From contig CAZIVO010000001.1 in the NCBI GenBank assembly GCA_964542765.1, positions 15,198-79,197 of the forward strand: 64,000 nucleotides of DNA. The letters are read 5' to 3'. The notes under the pieces are model-generated. The model did no database searches, was not told the DNA's origin, and saw nothing but the letters and a program-made list of their open reading frames with translations. Made by a program: the position numbers and the translations under genes. Positions within the stretch are counted from its first letter, which is position 1, and each line of letters opens with the position of its first letter. The stretch comes from CAZIVO01 sp964542765. Lineage in GTDB: Bacteria; Planctomycetota; UBA1135; UBA2386. This document shows positions 52,610 through 61,836 of this stretch, piece by piece.

Positions 52610-54685
52610 ATGGGATCTGGCCATCTATTGCGGCGATCACCTCGCTTCTGGAGTTGCGCGAGGAGCAGGTGTTATCAGGCCGTCTGGACCGTCTTTTTAC
52701 CGGTAGCTCTCCTGCCAGCCCAGATCCCCCAGAGTCTCCTCGTTCTGACAAAAGAGGAGCGTTCACCAGCGAAGATGATGATGCGCGACTGGGTGAAAGC
52801 GCAGGCATCGGTGGCTCTTGGCGCACGTCGGTCGAAGTTGGGCAAGCTGAAGACGGTTGAGTCGGCATATTCCTGGCAGGAAGACCGCCGCCGTTTCTTC
52901 CGGAAACAACTCGGAGGTTTCTTCGAGAAGGGTCCTTTGAACCCGCGCGTGACCGGGCATGTGTCCCGTGCCGGTTGCCGGGTAGAGAAGGTTTTGTTCG
53001 ACAGTCTTCCGGGCATCTCGATCTCCGCAACGCTCTACTTGCCCCTGACACCCCCTCCCTATCCGGGAGTGATCGTGCCTTGTGGCCATAGTGTCAATGG
53101 CAAGGCTGCGGACACCTACCAGCGGGCGAGTATCTTGCTGGCGCGGAATGGATTGGCAGCCCTCTGCTTCGATCCGATCGGTCAGGGCGAACGCAATCAG
53201 GCACTGAAAGATGATGGCCGTCGGATGTTCGGGTCCGCGACCGTCGAACATCAATTGCTCGCGGCACAGTTCATTCTCCTCGGTCGCAACGTGGCGACCT
53301 TCGAGATATGGGATGGCATGCGGGCCATCGATTATCTACAGAGCCGCAAGGACATCGATGGTGAGAGCATCGGCTGTACGGGAAACTCCGGCGGCGGCAC
53401 ACAGACATGCTACCTCATGGCTCTCGACGACCGGATTGATGTCGCCGCACCCTCTTGCTACGTCACCAGCTTAGAGAAGTTGCTCGCCAGCCGTGGACCT
53501 CAAGATGCCGAGCAGAACATTTTTGGTCAGATCGCTTTTGGCCTCGACCATGCTGACTACGTCATCATGCGTGCGCCGAAGCCAACCCTGATCCTCGCCG
53601 CAGCGCAGGACTTTTTCGATATCGAGGGGACGTGGGATAGCTACCGGCAGTCGAAGCGGTTCTTTGGCCTGCTCGGTCATCCCGAGCGCGTTGATCTGGT
53701 CGAGGCCGATGCCAAGCATGGTTTCAGCTCGCTTCTTCGGATCGGCGCAGTGCGCTGGATGCGCCGCTGGTTGCTGGGCGTGGATGACGCGATCGTCGAG
53801 CAGGAGGCAAAGGTTCTGAGCGAAAAGGAACTCTGGTCCACGCCAACTGGTCAGGTCCTGCGGATGGATCGGCAGCGCAGAGTTTTGGATGTTTTGATCG
53901 AGGAGGAGACGGCTTTGCGTCGCCCGCGATCGGACTGGCGCGAGCGTGACGAAGAAAAGTTTGTGGCTGAAGTCCGGCGCCTGGCGGGGATCGAAACTCT
54001 GGCCGACTTGCCTCGGCCGAAGTTGATGGATCGCGGCGAGGTTGATTTTCAGGGAATGAGCCTGCGCAAGTTTCTGTTCGATCGTGGGGACGGCATCCGT
54101 TTGCCGGCTCTCTTGTTCCATCCCGGGGAGCCTTCCGGGCCGCCGGTGATCTATCTCCATGGCGAGGGCAAGCATGCTGCTGTAAGTGGGCCGATTGCAT
54201 CGTTGGTCAAGGCGGGCCGTCTCGTCCTGGCGGTCGATGTGCGGGGAATTGGAGAAACCCGTAACAGCAGCGGACGCTCCGATCATGCGCGCTACGTTGG
54301 CAGCGACTGGCAGGATCTCTTCGGCGCGTTTTTGCTGGGTCGGAGCCACGTCGGCATGCGTGCCGAGGACATTCTGGTCTGCTCCCGGTGGCTCGCTCGG
54401 CAAGGAGATGGAAACACTCGAGTAGAGATGGTTGCTGTGGGGCGCCTGTCCGTCCCGGCCTTGCACGCGGCTGCGCTCGAACCATCGCTCTTCAGCGCGG
54501 TTTCGATCCGTGGTGGTTTGCGGAGTTGGGCCGATGTTGTGCGTTCCCCGCGTCCGATCGATCAACTCGCCAATGCGGTGCATGGCGCACTCGCCGTCTA
54601 CGATCTTCCGGATCTCGAGCAACTCCTCGGCGACAAGCTGAGGGTCGAGGATGCTCGTGATGCGGTGGGTGAAGCGTTGCGCTGA
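52610..54685 (+). CDS. Exported two-domain alpha/beta hydrolase (acetyl xylan esterase-like)
   Basis: A 691-residue exported protein with a hydrophobic signal segment at about residues 20-38. The first alpha/beta-hydrolase domain shows FDSLPGISISATLYLP, PCGHSVNGKA as oxyanion region, and the nucleophile elbow GCTGNSGGGTQT. The acid and histidine are in LAAAQDFFD and DAKHGF. A second, degenerate hydrolase-like half (from about 450) has VIYLHGEGKHAAVSG and VAVGRLSVPALHAA, the elbow being GRLSVPA, so it is probably inactive. Relatives deacetylate or de-esterify plant/algal polysaccharides. It sits beside two sulfatase genes. Confidence 0.8.
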   Translation: MGSGHLLRRSPRFWSCARSRCYQAVWTVFLPVALLPAQIPQSLLVLTKEERSPAKMMMRDWVKAQASVALGARRSKLGKLKTVESAYSWQEDRRRFFRKQLGGFFEKGPLNPRVTGHVSRAGCRVEKVLFDSLPGISISATLYLPLTPPPYPGVIVPCGHSVNGKAADTYQRASILLARNGLAALCFDPIGQGERNQALKDDGRRMFGSATVEHQLLAAQFILLGRNVATFEIWDGMRAIDYLQSRKDIDGESIGCTGNSGGGTQTCYLMALDDRIDVAAPSCYVTSLEKLLASRGPQDAEQNIFGQIAFGLDHADYVIMRAPKPTLILAAAQDFFDIEGTWDSYRQSKRFFGLLGHPERVDLVEADAKHGFSSLLRIGAVRWMRRWLLGVDDAIVEQEAKVLSEKELWSTPTGQVLRMDRQRRVLDVLIEEETALRRPRSDWRERDEEKFVAEVRRLAGIETLADLPRPKLMDRGEVDFQGMSLRKFLFDRGDGIRLPALLFHPGEPSGPPVIYLHGEGKHAAVSGPIASLVKAGRLVLAVDVRGIGETRNSSGRSDHARYVGSDWQDLFGAFLLGRSHVGMRAEDILVCSRWLARQGDGNTRVEMVAVGRLSVPALHAAALEPSLFSAVSIRGGLRSWADVVRSPRPIDQLANAVHGALAVYDLPDLEQLLGDKLRVEDARDAVGEALR

Positions 54686-54716
54686 AATCTTCGCTGTGGC
54701 GAAGATCGCCAGTAGG

Positions 54717-56123
54717 ATGCTCAGCATGAGCATGCAGACATTGATCCCGAATTTGTTCCCTGGGTTTGTTGTGACCTGGAGCCGATGGGTGGCCGGGCCG
54801 ATGCTCTTCCTGCTCGCTCTTTCTGCCGAGGAACTCGCGAGTCAGGCCGAGACGCCTAACATCGTCGTCATCTTTACCGACGACCTCGGTTACGGGGACC
54901 TCGGTTGCTATGGCCATCCAACCATTCGAACGCCGCGCCTCGATCGCATGGCGGCCGAGGGCATGCGCTTTACCCAGTTCTATTCGGCTTCATCGGTATG
55001 CACTCCTAGCCGGGCAGCATTGTTGACCGGTCGCCTGCCGATGCGCAGCGGCATGTGCAGCGACAGATCTAGGGTGCTCTTCCCCAATTCGAAGTCGGGC
55101 CTCCCGGCCAAGGAAATTACCATCGCCGAGGTGCTCAAGACGAAAGGATACGTCACCGCCTGTGTAGGCAAGTGGCACCTTGGCCACCTGCCACCTTTCT
55201 TGCCGATGCGCCAAGGCTTCGACTCCTTCTTTGGTCTTCCTTACAGCAACGACATGGACAAACCCGATCGCGGCGGGCCGGGGCCACCGCTGATGCGCGG
55301 CGAGAAGATTGTCGAGCGACCGGCCAAGCAGGACACCTTGACGCGCCGTTACACCGAGGAAGCTGTGCGCTTCATCGGCGGCCACAAGGACGAACCCTTC
55401 TTTCTCTACATGCCGCACACCTTTCCGCATACGCCGCTCTACGCATCGGCAGAGTTCAAGGGCAAGAGCCCGCGGGGTCTCTACGGCGATGTTGTCGAGG
55501 AACTCGACTGGAGTGTTGGCGAAATCCTCGACGCCTTGGTTCGAAATGGCATCGCCGAGAAAACCTTGGTGGTTTTCACGAGCGACAATGGCCCGTGGCT
55601 TCCGCGCAAGCTTGATGGCGGAAGCGCTGGCTTGCTGCGCGGTGGCAAGGGCAGCACCTGGGAAGGCGGTATGCGAGTCCCCTGCATCATGTGGTGGCCT
55701 TCACGCATTTCTGCCGGCACGGTCACGACCGAGTTGGGTGCGACGATGGATCTGCTTCCCACCGCTTGCGCCCTCGCTGGCGCGAGTTTGCCGACCGATC
55801 GGATCCTCGACGGCTTCGACCTGTCACCGCTTCTCTTCGGGAAAGGTTCCAGTCCTCGCGATGTTCATTTCTTCTACCGTGGCACACGACTCATGGCGGT
55901 CAGGTCGGGGCCCTGGAAAGCGCACTTCCTGACGCGGTCGGGTTATGGCGAGAAGAAGGATACGCCTCATGACCCGCCGCTCCTCTTCCATCTGACGAGC
56001 GACCCCTCGGAGAAGAACGATGCTGCAAAGAAACATGCGGCTGTCCTCGCCGAGATCCGGGAACTGGTGGCGGCGCATCGTGAGGCGATGAAGCCTGGGG
56101 AGAACCAGCTCGACAAGCGCTAG
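54717..56123 (+). CDS. Sulfatase (arylsulfatase A type), exported
   Basis: A 468-residue sulfatase. A hydrophobic N-terminal stretch (residues about 20-38) serves as signal. The formylglycine motif is SVCTPSRAALLTGRLP, in which Cys of CTPSR is converted to formylglycine. The first metal site is VIFTDDLGYGDLGCYG, and KWHLGH and FTSDNGPWLP follow. It should hydrolyse sulfate esters of polysaccharides or glycoconjugates outside the cytoplasm. ATG 54717 is chosen, with ATG 54726 and 54732 as alternatives. It overlaps the convergent sulfatase by 4 bases. Confidence 0.92.
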   Translation: MLSMSMQTLIPNLFPGFVVTWSRWVAGPMLFLLALSAEELASQAETPNIVVIFTDDLGYGDLGCYGHPTIRTPRLDRMAAEGMRFTQFYSASSVCTPSRAALLTGRLPMRSGMCSDRSRVLFPNSKSGLPAKEITIAEVLKTKGYVTACVGKWHLGHLPPFLPMRQGFDSFFGLPYSNDMDKPDRGGPGPPLMRGEKIVERPAKQDTLTRRYTEEAVRFIGGHKDEPFFLYMPHTFPHTPLYASAEFKGKSPRGLYGDVVEELDWSVGEILDALVRNGIAEKTLVVFTSDNGPWLPRKLDGGSAGLLRGGKGSTWEGGMRVPCIMWWPSRISAGTVTTELGATMDLLPTACALAGASLPTDRILDGFDLSPLLFGKGSSPRDVHFFYRGTRLMAVRSGPWKAHFLTRSGYGEKKDTPHDPPLLFHLTSDPSEKNDAAKKHAAVLAEIRELVAAHREAMKPGENQLDKR

Positions 56124-57502
56124 TTGCCCTTTCGCTTCGGCCTGATCCGGATCGGGAAGTCTTTCGAATCAGTTCTGGCACCCTTGAGATAGTCCGTGAT
56201 CCGATGGAGGACTGCGGGTTGTTGACCAGCGATGTTGGTGGTTTCGCCGAGATCTTTTTCGAGGTCGTAGAGTTCGAGCGGAGCGTCTGGCCGGTTCTTG
56301 CGGACTGCCTTCCACTTGCCCCAGCGGACGGCCTGATGGAAACCTCGCTCGTGGAATTCCCAGTAGAGGAAGCGGTCGAGAGCCTGCTTCTCGCCGCGCA
56401 ATGTAGGCAGGATGGAGACGCCATCTACCTTCTCGGGAGGTGAGACCCCGGCCAGTTCGGCAAGGGTCGGCAGGACATCCCAGAAGGTCCACGGTAGATC
56501 ACTCTCGGTTCCCGGCGCGATCTTGCCCGGCCAGCGGGCGATGGCAGGAACGCGGATGCCGCCGTCGTGGAGTGATCGTTTCATTCCCCGTAGCGGCCCG
56601 CTCGAGTTGAAGTAGGTCGACTTCGAACCTCCTTCACTGTGCGGACCATTGTCGCTGGTGAAGATCACCAGGGTGTCGTCGGCGATCTCGAGGCGATCGA
56701 GCGCTGACATGATGGTTCCGAAGTCTCGATCGAGTTTCCAGATCATGGCGGCACGACCCTTCTCGGGATTCGGCCAGTCCTCACTGGCGAAGGGACCGTA
56801 GTCGGGAACTTCCATGCCGTCACCGAGTTTGCGCCCGGCCTCGTTGTTGGCGTGGGGGATCGTGTAGGGGAGGTAGAGGAAGAAGGGCTCGTCCTTGTGT
56901 CTTTCGATGAAGCTCAGCGCCTCCTTCGTGAAGAGATCGTGGCTGTACTCGACCTTCTTCGTGGCGACACCGCCCTGCTCCTCGTTGGCCAGACCCACCT
57001 TCTCCTCGTTGCGCCAGAGATATTCTGGGTAGTAGTTGTGTGCGTGGCGCTGGTTCAGGTAGCCGAACCAGTAGTCGAAGCCTTGGCGGTTAGGAATGCC
57101 GGTCGTGCCCGGCTCGCCGATGCCCCATTTGCCGATGATGCCGGTCACGTAGCCGGCTTCTTTCAAGAGTTCTGCAACTGTCACATCCGCAGTTAGCAGC
57201 GGGACGGCCTTGTTGCCACGAACCGTGCAGTGCCCGGTGTGCATGCCGGTCATCAAGGTGCAGCGCGAGGGGGCGCAGACCGTGCTGCCGGCATAACAGT
57301 TAGTGAAGCGCAGGCCCTTGCTCGCCAACTGATCGAGGTTCGGAGTGGCGATGCGCTTTTGGCCGTAACAGCCGAGATCGCCATAGCCGAGATCGTCTGC
57401 GAGGACGAAGATGATGTTAGGTTTCCGATCAGCGTTAGTTGATTCCGGCGAGGTGCTGCAGGAGATGAGAAGGGCCGGAAAAAACAGGAAGAGGGGCTTC
57501 AT
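56120..57502 (-). CDS. Sulfatase, lipoprotein-type
   Basis: A 460-residue sulfatase with a lipoprotein signal peptide (lipobox LISC at about 12-15), so it is probably membrane-tethered. The formylglycine motif is TVCAPSRCTLMTGMHTG; the metal site is FVLADDLGYGDLGCYG, followed by KWGIGEPGTT and FTSDNGPH. The CAPSR form matches a different sulfatase subgroup from the CTPSR neighbour, suggesting different substrates. Its start overlaps the OsmC stop (ATGA). Confidence 0.93.
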   Translation of the reverse strand: MKPLFLFFPALLISCSTSPESTNADRKPNIIFVLADDLGYGDLGCYGQKRIATPNLDQLASKGLRFTNCYAGSTVCAPSRCTLMTGMHTGHCTVRGNKAVPLLTADVTVAELLKEAGYVTGIIGKWGIGEPGTTGIPNRQGFDYWFGYLNQRHAHNYYPEYLWRNEEKVGLANEEQGGVATKKVEYSHDLFTKEALSFIERHKDEPFFLYLPYTIPHANNEAGRKLGDGMEVPDYGPFASEDWPNPEKGRAAMIWKLDRDFGTIMSALDRLEIADDTLVIFTSDNGPHSEGGSKSTYFNSSGPLRGMKRSLHDGGIRVPAIARWPGKIAPGTESDLPWTFWDVLPTLAELAGVSPPEKVDGVSILPTLRGEKQALDRFLYWEFHERGFHQAVRWGKWKAVRKNRPDAPLELYDLEKDLGETTNIAGQQPAVLHRITDYLKGARTDSKDFPIRIRPKRKGN

Positions 57503-57915
57503 GATGGATCAGGGTAGGAGAAGGTCACGGGTGCGTCGATTTCTGGGTGGATGCTGAGGGCAACGGGGCAGCTACGAGCAGCATCTTCCAGGGCCTTCCT
57601 TTGCGTTGCGTCGAGATTGGCGTTGATCTTGAAGTGCAAGGGAAGCGAGCCAATGCGTCGCGGAGGATCGGCGGTCATGTGTTTTTCGATGTGGCATGAA
57701 GAGCCATCGATCGAGAAGCCCTCACGACGGGCGGCGATGCCCATGATGGTCATGGCGCAGGTTGCCAGGGCAGTCGCCACGAGATCGGTTGGCGAGAAGG
57801 TCTCGCCACGTCCCTGGTTGTCCTTGGGCGCATCGGTTTGCAGAGTAGCAGTCGAGGGAGTGTGGGTTGCTGTGCAGCGCAACTCGCCACCGTAAGAAAC
57901 ATGGATCGTGACCAT
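57499..57915 (-). CDS. OsmC family protein
   Basis: A 138-residue OsmC/Ohr-fold protein. The two catalytic cysteines are in ALATCAMTIMGIAARREG and ARSCPVALSIHPEIDAP, separated by about 60 residues as in the family. The strand E..PTDLVATALATC before the first Cys is diagnostic. OsmC proteins reduce organic or hydrogen peroxides with these thiols. The stop overlaps the lipoprotein sulfatase start, so the two are expressed together, which is an unusual pairing. Confidence 0.92.
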   Translation of the reverse strand: MVTIHVSYGGELRCTATHTPSTATLQTDAPKDNQGRGETFSPTDLVATALATCAMTIMGIAARREGFSIDGSSCHIEKHMTADPPRRIGSLPLHFKINANLDATQRKALEDAARSCPVALSIHPEIDAPVTFSYPDPS

Positions 57916-57947
57916 GTCGCTATTGAAGCCGAATAGCCTGCGCCGGA

Positions 57948-58814
57948 CTAGACACTCAAGAGTTCGTAGGCTTCTTGAATTTCTCTGAATCGCGTGGCGG
58001 CCTCCTCGGCGGCGACCGGGCCGAGATGGCTGTGGGCGTCAGGATGATATCTTTTGACGAGTTCGCGATGCGCCTTACGGATCTGGTCAGCGGAAGCATC
58101 TTCGCCGAGACCAAGGATTTCCAGGGCGCGTCCGCGCCTTCCGGTCTGGCTGGTAAAGGGAGTTTCGCCGGTGCTACCGTCGCTCCAGCGAGCATCTTCG
58201 ACCATGACCTGCGCTTTGGCATGGAGGAAGATCCTGCGCGCGTGGTATTGCGGAAAGTCGAGCCCTTGAGCGATGTCCTGGAGCGCATCGTGTTCGCTTT
58301 TTTGGAAGCGTCGGTCGATCAATGCCACCAAGCAGCACCAGAAGAAGACGGTCTCACGCTCGGATCGACTCAGGAGTTGCCGCAGGTTGGATGCCAGGGG
58401 CCCCACCTGCTCGGGTGGAATCCTCTCGGCCTCCCAGGACTTGAGGTCTGCGGACGAGATGGGGTCGGTGAAGCGTTCGAGGACGAAGCGGCGGACCACT
58501 TCCTTTTCTCTCGCATCGGCTTCCCCATCGATCTCGGCGACGGCGAGCAGCAGCCAGAAGATCTGTCTGGGCAGGGTCGCCCTGCTGTAGTGGTTAAAGA
58601 ACTCCTCGCGCGATTGGCTGCTGGACAGTGATTGTTCGAGCGCCCAGATGTGAACGAGGCGCTTGAAGGATCGCGATGCGAACCAGACGCCGGCGATCAC
58701 AAAGATCAGCGATGCTGGTGGCTGGCGCAGATACAGCGGTGAAAGGATCAGCACTACACCGAGAAGGACGCCAAAGATGGCGTTCTGCTTGTGAGCGGTG
58801 TAGGGGCTGGACAT
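57948..58814 (-). CDS. Membrane J-domain / TerB-like co-chaperone (DjlA-like)
   Basis: A 288-residue protein. Two hydrophobic helices lie at residues about 12-45. A TerB-like alpha-helical region (about 75-190) holds FWLLLAVAEIDGEADAREKEVVRRFV and LIDRRFQKSEHDALQDIA. The C-terminal J domain (about 225-288) has the HPD motif in LVKRYHPDAHSH, then EIQEAYELL. The plan is DjlA-like. The J domain should stimulate a DnaK-type ATPase at the inner face of the membrane. Confidence 0.88.
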   Translation of the reverse strand: MSSPYTAHKQNAIFGVLLGVVLILSPLYLRQPPASLIFVIAGVWFASRSFKRLVHIWALEQSLSSSQSREEFFNHYSRATLPRQIFWLLLAVAEIDGEADAREKEVVRRFVLERFTDPISSADLKSWEAERIPPEQVGPLASNLRQLLSRSERETVFFWCCLVALIDRRFQKSEHDALQDIAQGLDFPQYHARRIFLHAKAQVMVEDARWSDGSTGETPFTSQTGRRGRALEILGLGEDASADQIRKAHRELVKRYHPDAHSHLGPVAAEEAATRFREIQEAYELLSV

Positions 58815-58885
58815 TGGCTATCGGGGTCTCCTGTGTTGTTGTCGAGCGTCTGCTGCTTGTGCCGCAGCGATTTGAGACTCCGGAC

Positions 58886-59965
58886 CTAGGTGGCTACTCC
58901 GTGGCTGGCGAAGATCTGCGCGAGTCGCCGGCCCTTGCGCGCTTTTGTTGCGTCGCTGCGATAGGCGAAGCCGGCGATCAGAGGTAGAGCGACCGTGGCC
59001 TCGCCGAAGACCATCTGTTCGTGTTGCCGGTCGACCTTGCCCCAAGAGCAGGCCTCTTGCAGGGTCGAGCCGGACAGTGCGCCATCTCGTTCGTCGGCAA
59101 CGGTGATCTGCACGGCGTAGCGATGCATGTCGACTTCCTTGTCGGTCTCGAGCATTTCGGCGGCGACGACGATGTCCTGCGCGAAATTTTTTGGAGTTCC
59201 GCCGCCTACCATGAACAGGCCCGAGGCCTTGGACTTGATCTTGATGAGGGTGAGTTCGAGGAAATCACGAGCAGCATCGAGGGTCAGCGTGGGAGCTCCC
59301 TTGGCAACGGCTTGCCACTGGTGCATCGCCAACCCGAAGCCAGCACTGCAATCGCTGAAGGCCGGGCAGAAGATGGGCACATCCAGGCGGTGTGCAGCGG
59401 CGACGATCGATTCGGCCGAGGGGTCGCCGTTCTCGGCGATCCACCTTCCCATCTCTGCGATGAACTCACGCGAAGTCCAAGGCCGTGGGGCGAGCGAGTT
59501 GGCGAGGTCGCGGATGGTCAGGTCACAGACGCGCAACTCCTCCTCGTCGATGAGGGTGTCGTAGATGCGGTCGATGCCAAGTTGACGGAGTTCGTCATCG
59601 TTCATTGCCGGGCTGCCCTCGTGGTGGCGAAAGCCCAGCGCCTCGAAGAAGTCCTGGTCGACGATGTTTGCTCCGGTCGAAACGATGGCGTCGACCATGT
59701 GGTGTTCGAGCATCTGCAGGATGACCTTCTTGAGTCCGGCGCTGATGAGTGAACCGGCCAGGCAGAGGATGATCGTGCACTCGGGGTCCGCGATCATCTT
59801 CTCGAAGATGCGCGCGGCGCGAGCGGTGCTTCTCGCCGAGAAAGACATCTTCTCGAAGGCCTCGATCAGATCGGTTGGATCGAAGTCATCGAGCGAGACA
59901 TGTTCGATCTTCCTGCTCAGCAACTCTTGCTTGCGCTGAACTTGTTGAGCATTCAATTTGGTCAT
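58886..59965 (-). CDS. Deoxyhypusine synthase-like protein
   Basis: A 359-residue protein of the deoxyhypusine synthase family. Seen features are LSLAGSLISAGLKKVI-type ILCLAGSLISAGLKKVILQML, IVSTGANIVDQDF, the NAD-type MVGGGTPKNF, and the catalytic lysine region LQEACSWGKVD with Lys at about 310. Bacteria lack eIF5A, the eukaryotic substrate; bacterial members are linked to homospermidine or similar polyamines formed by aminobutyl transfer from spermidine. The ATG overlaps the stop of the upstream exported-protein gene (ATGA). Confidence 0.9.
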   Translation of the reverse strand: MTKLNAQQVQRKQELLSRKIEHVSLDDFDPTDLIEAFEKMSFSARSTARAARIFEKMIADPECTIILCLAGSLISAGLKKVILQMLEHHMVDAIVSTGANIVDQDFFEALGFRHHEGSPAMNDDELRQLGIDRIYDTLIDEEELRVCDLTIRDLANSLAPRPWTSREFIAEMGRWIAENGDPSAESIVAAAHRLDVPIFCPAFSDCSAGFGLAMHQWQAVAKGAPTLTLDAARDFLELTLIKIKSKASGLFMVGGGTPKNFAQDIVVAAEMLETDKEVDMHRYAVQITVADERDGALSGSTLQEACSWGKVDRQHEQMVFGEATVALPLIAGFAYRSDATKARKGRRLAQIFASHGVAT

Positions 59966-61227
59966 CGATCGATCCCCACCTTGATCGTCAGTGTGCCGTT
60001 TGCCGTTCCCAGAGAAACGTCGAGAATTTCCGGGATGTCCTCGAGGGGAATTCCGCCGCCGGCCATGGAATCGATGAGCTCCGCCAGCCTCATCTTCATC
60101 ACCAGGAGGGTGTTGCTGGGAAGTGGTTGGCGCCGGATCTTCTGGTCGAGCGCATCATCGATCAGCTCTTTGATCCGATCTTCATCTGGATGCGCGCTCG
60201 ACAGGGAATAGCTGCCGGCGATCGCCGTGAGGGTTGTCATCAAGCCGTCGACCAGAAGAGGATTGGCTCCGGTCGGGTCATCGACGCTCGTTTCCGTTCG
60301 CGAGACCGTGACTCCGCGGTGATCGAAGGCGGCGTGATCGGTATTGCTATCGACGCTGGCGTTGCTGGCCATCGCTTGCTCGGACCATTTTCGAAAACCT
60401 GCATCGGCCATCAGCTTGGTCATGCTGCCTGGATCGCGAAGCCCCATCACGGTTTGAGCTCCTGTGTCCATCGACTCCCAGGCCATGGCGAAGGAACCAT
60501 CCATGGCCTGTAGCGCGGACTCCGCGTAACCCAGGTGTCCGGCAGTGTCTTCCTTGCTCTTCGAACCCATCCAGGAGCTGACCTCCAAAAAGGGGTCCCA
60601 GATCTCGGGAGAATTCTGAAGATCGATGCTGCCCGCCATCCACAAGAGGGCATGAGGTCCACTGATGAGCGGCGCTCCGACGGGGAGTGGTCGCAAGCTG
60701 GCGACGAAATGCCCGAACCAGCTGCCGGCCGCCGGCGTGATCGCGATCCGTGCGGCGAAGCCTTCTTCCGGCAGGTCGAGATCGCCACTGATCTTGACGC
60801 TCAACTGGTCTATTTGCTTGGGGAAGTCGAACAGGGCGCGGATCACCTTGATGCCGTCACGTGCTTGCAGACCGAGTTGTGTCATGAGCGCTGCGCCGCC
60901 CCCCTGCGCAACCTGCTGAGCTTGTGCGGCCCCGTCTGCGTAGATTTCCATCAGCGCTGCCGGCTGCGCGGTGATTTCGAGCATGCTGACCTTGCCGTCG
61001 CCGGCCTGGACTTGCATCACGCCGCCATCGTCCAGCGTCAGCAGGAAATGGCCAAGGGGACCGAATTCCGGGAGGCTCATTTGCTGGGCATCAGGTGTTT
61101 GGGTCAGGCTCAATGCCATTCTGGCAAGGTCTGGGTTGGCGGTCTTGATCACCAGGGGGCTCTGCTGCGCGATGACTGGCAGGGCCAGCGTGGTCAGGGC
61201 CAGGACGGTCATGCAAGATTTCTTCAT
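59962..61227 (-). CDS. Exported protein of unknown function
   Basis: A 421-residue exported protein with a signal peptide over about residues 1-20 (ending VIAQQ). The mature part opens IKTANPDLARMALSLTQTPDAQQM and has alternating beta strands and helices, with a conserved-looking MEIYADGAAQAQQVAQGGGAALM stretch. I recognise no domain. It is translationally coupled to the deoxyhypusine synthase-like gene (ATGA overlap), which is an odd pairing of an exported protein with a cytosolic enzyme. The signal peptide sets the start at ATG 61225-61227. Confidence 0.75.
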   Translation of the reverse strand: MKKSCMTVLALTTLALPVIAQQSPLVIKTANPDLARMALSLTQTPDAQQMSLPEFGPLGHFLLTLDDGGVMQVQAGDGKVSMLEITAQPAALMEIYADGAAQAQQVAQGGGAALMTQLGLQARDGIKVIRALFDFPKQIDQLSVKISGDLDLPEEGFAARIAITPAAGSWFGHFVASLRPLPVGAPLISGPHALLWMAGSIDLQNSPEIWDPFLEVSSWMGSKSKEDTAGHLGYAESALQAMDGSFAMAWESMDTGAQTVMGLRDPGSMTKLMADAGFRKWSEQAMASNASVDSNTDHAAFDHRGVTVSRTETSVDDPTGANPLLVDGLMTTLTAIAGSYSLSSAHPDEDRIKELIDDALDQKIRRQPLPSNTLLVMKMRLAELIDSMAGGGIPLEDIPEILDVSLGTANGTLTIKVGIDR

Positions 61228-61521
61228 CGGACTTTTCCTCAATTGGTTGGGCGACAGGAATTCTACGGCTGAGGCGGGCACAGTTCTTCGCCGATCTTGG
61301 TTCTTGATGCAGGCTGCGGCAGCGAGTGCCGAAGATGGCAAGGTTGCCAACGTTGCCGATGAGACTCCCGGCACCTGCAGGGCCGATCTGGTCGAGAGTG
61401 CTCATGCTTCGATCAGGCGGCATGAGCGGAGGACCAGGCATCCCGGTGCCCGTTTTGGGCTTCTATCGGCTCCAGGCTTGACCCACGGTGGTGGGCAGGT
61501 AGATTCCCCGCCGCAGAGCAT

Positions 61522-61598
<77 letters not shown>

Positions 61599-61603
61599 TA
61601 CAA

Positions 61604-61641
61604 GGCCCGTGATCCCGTAAGGGATTGCGGGCTTTCTTTGT
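61604..61641 (+). terminator. Rho-independent terminator of tRNA-Asp
   Basis: A 12-bp stem (61605-61616 with 61621-61632, two G-U pairs) with loop GTAA is followed by TTTCTTTG. It sits 6 bases after the tRNA CCA end. Confidence 0.88.
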
Positions 61642-61836
61642 GGATGCAATCGGGTGGCCAGATTGCCGAGAAGGACCCCAATCATTTGGTGGGCGGTGCC
61701 GCCTCTCGGGCCAGAGTCTTATTTTCTAGCAGTCGGCACCATGATCGCGGCAAGCGGATGAAAACGACTCTGGTTTGCCGCTTGCTGTTGTGTCTGGTCG
61801 CGATGCCCTGCGCGAGTCGTAGGCCTGCCTGCCAGG

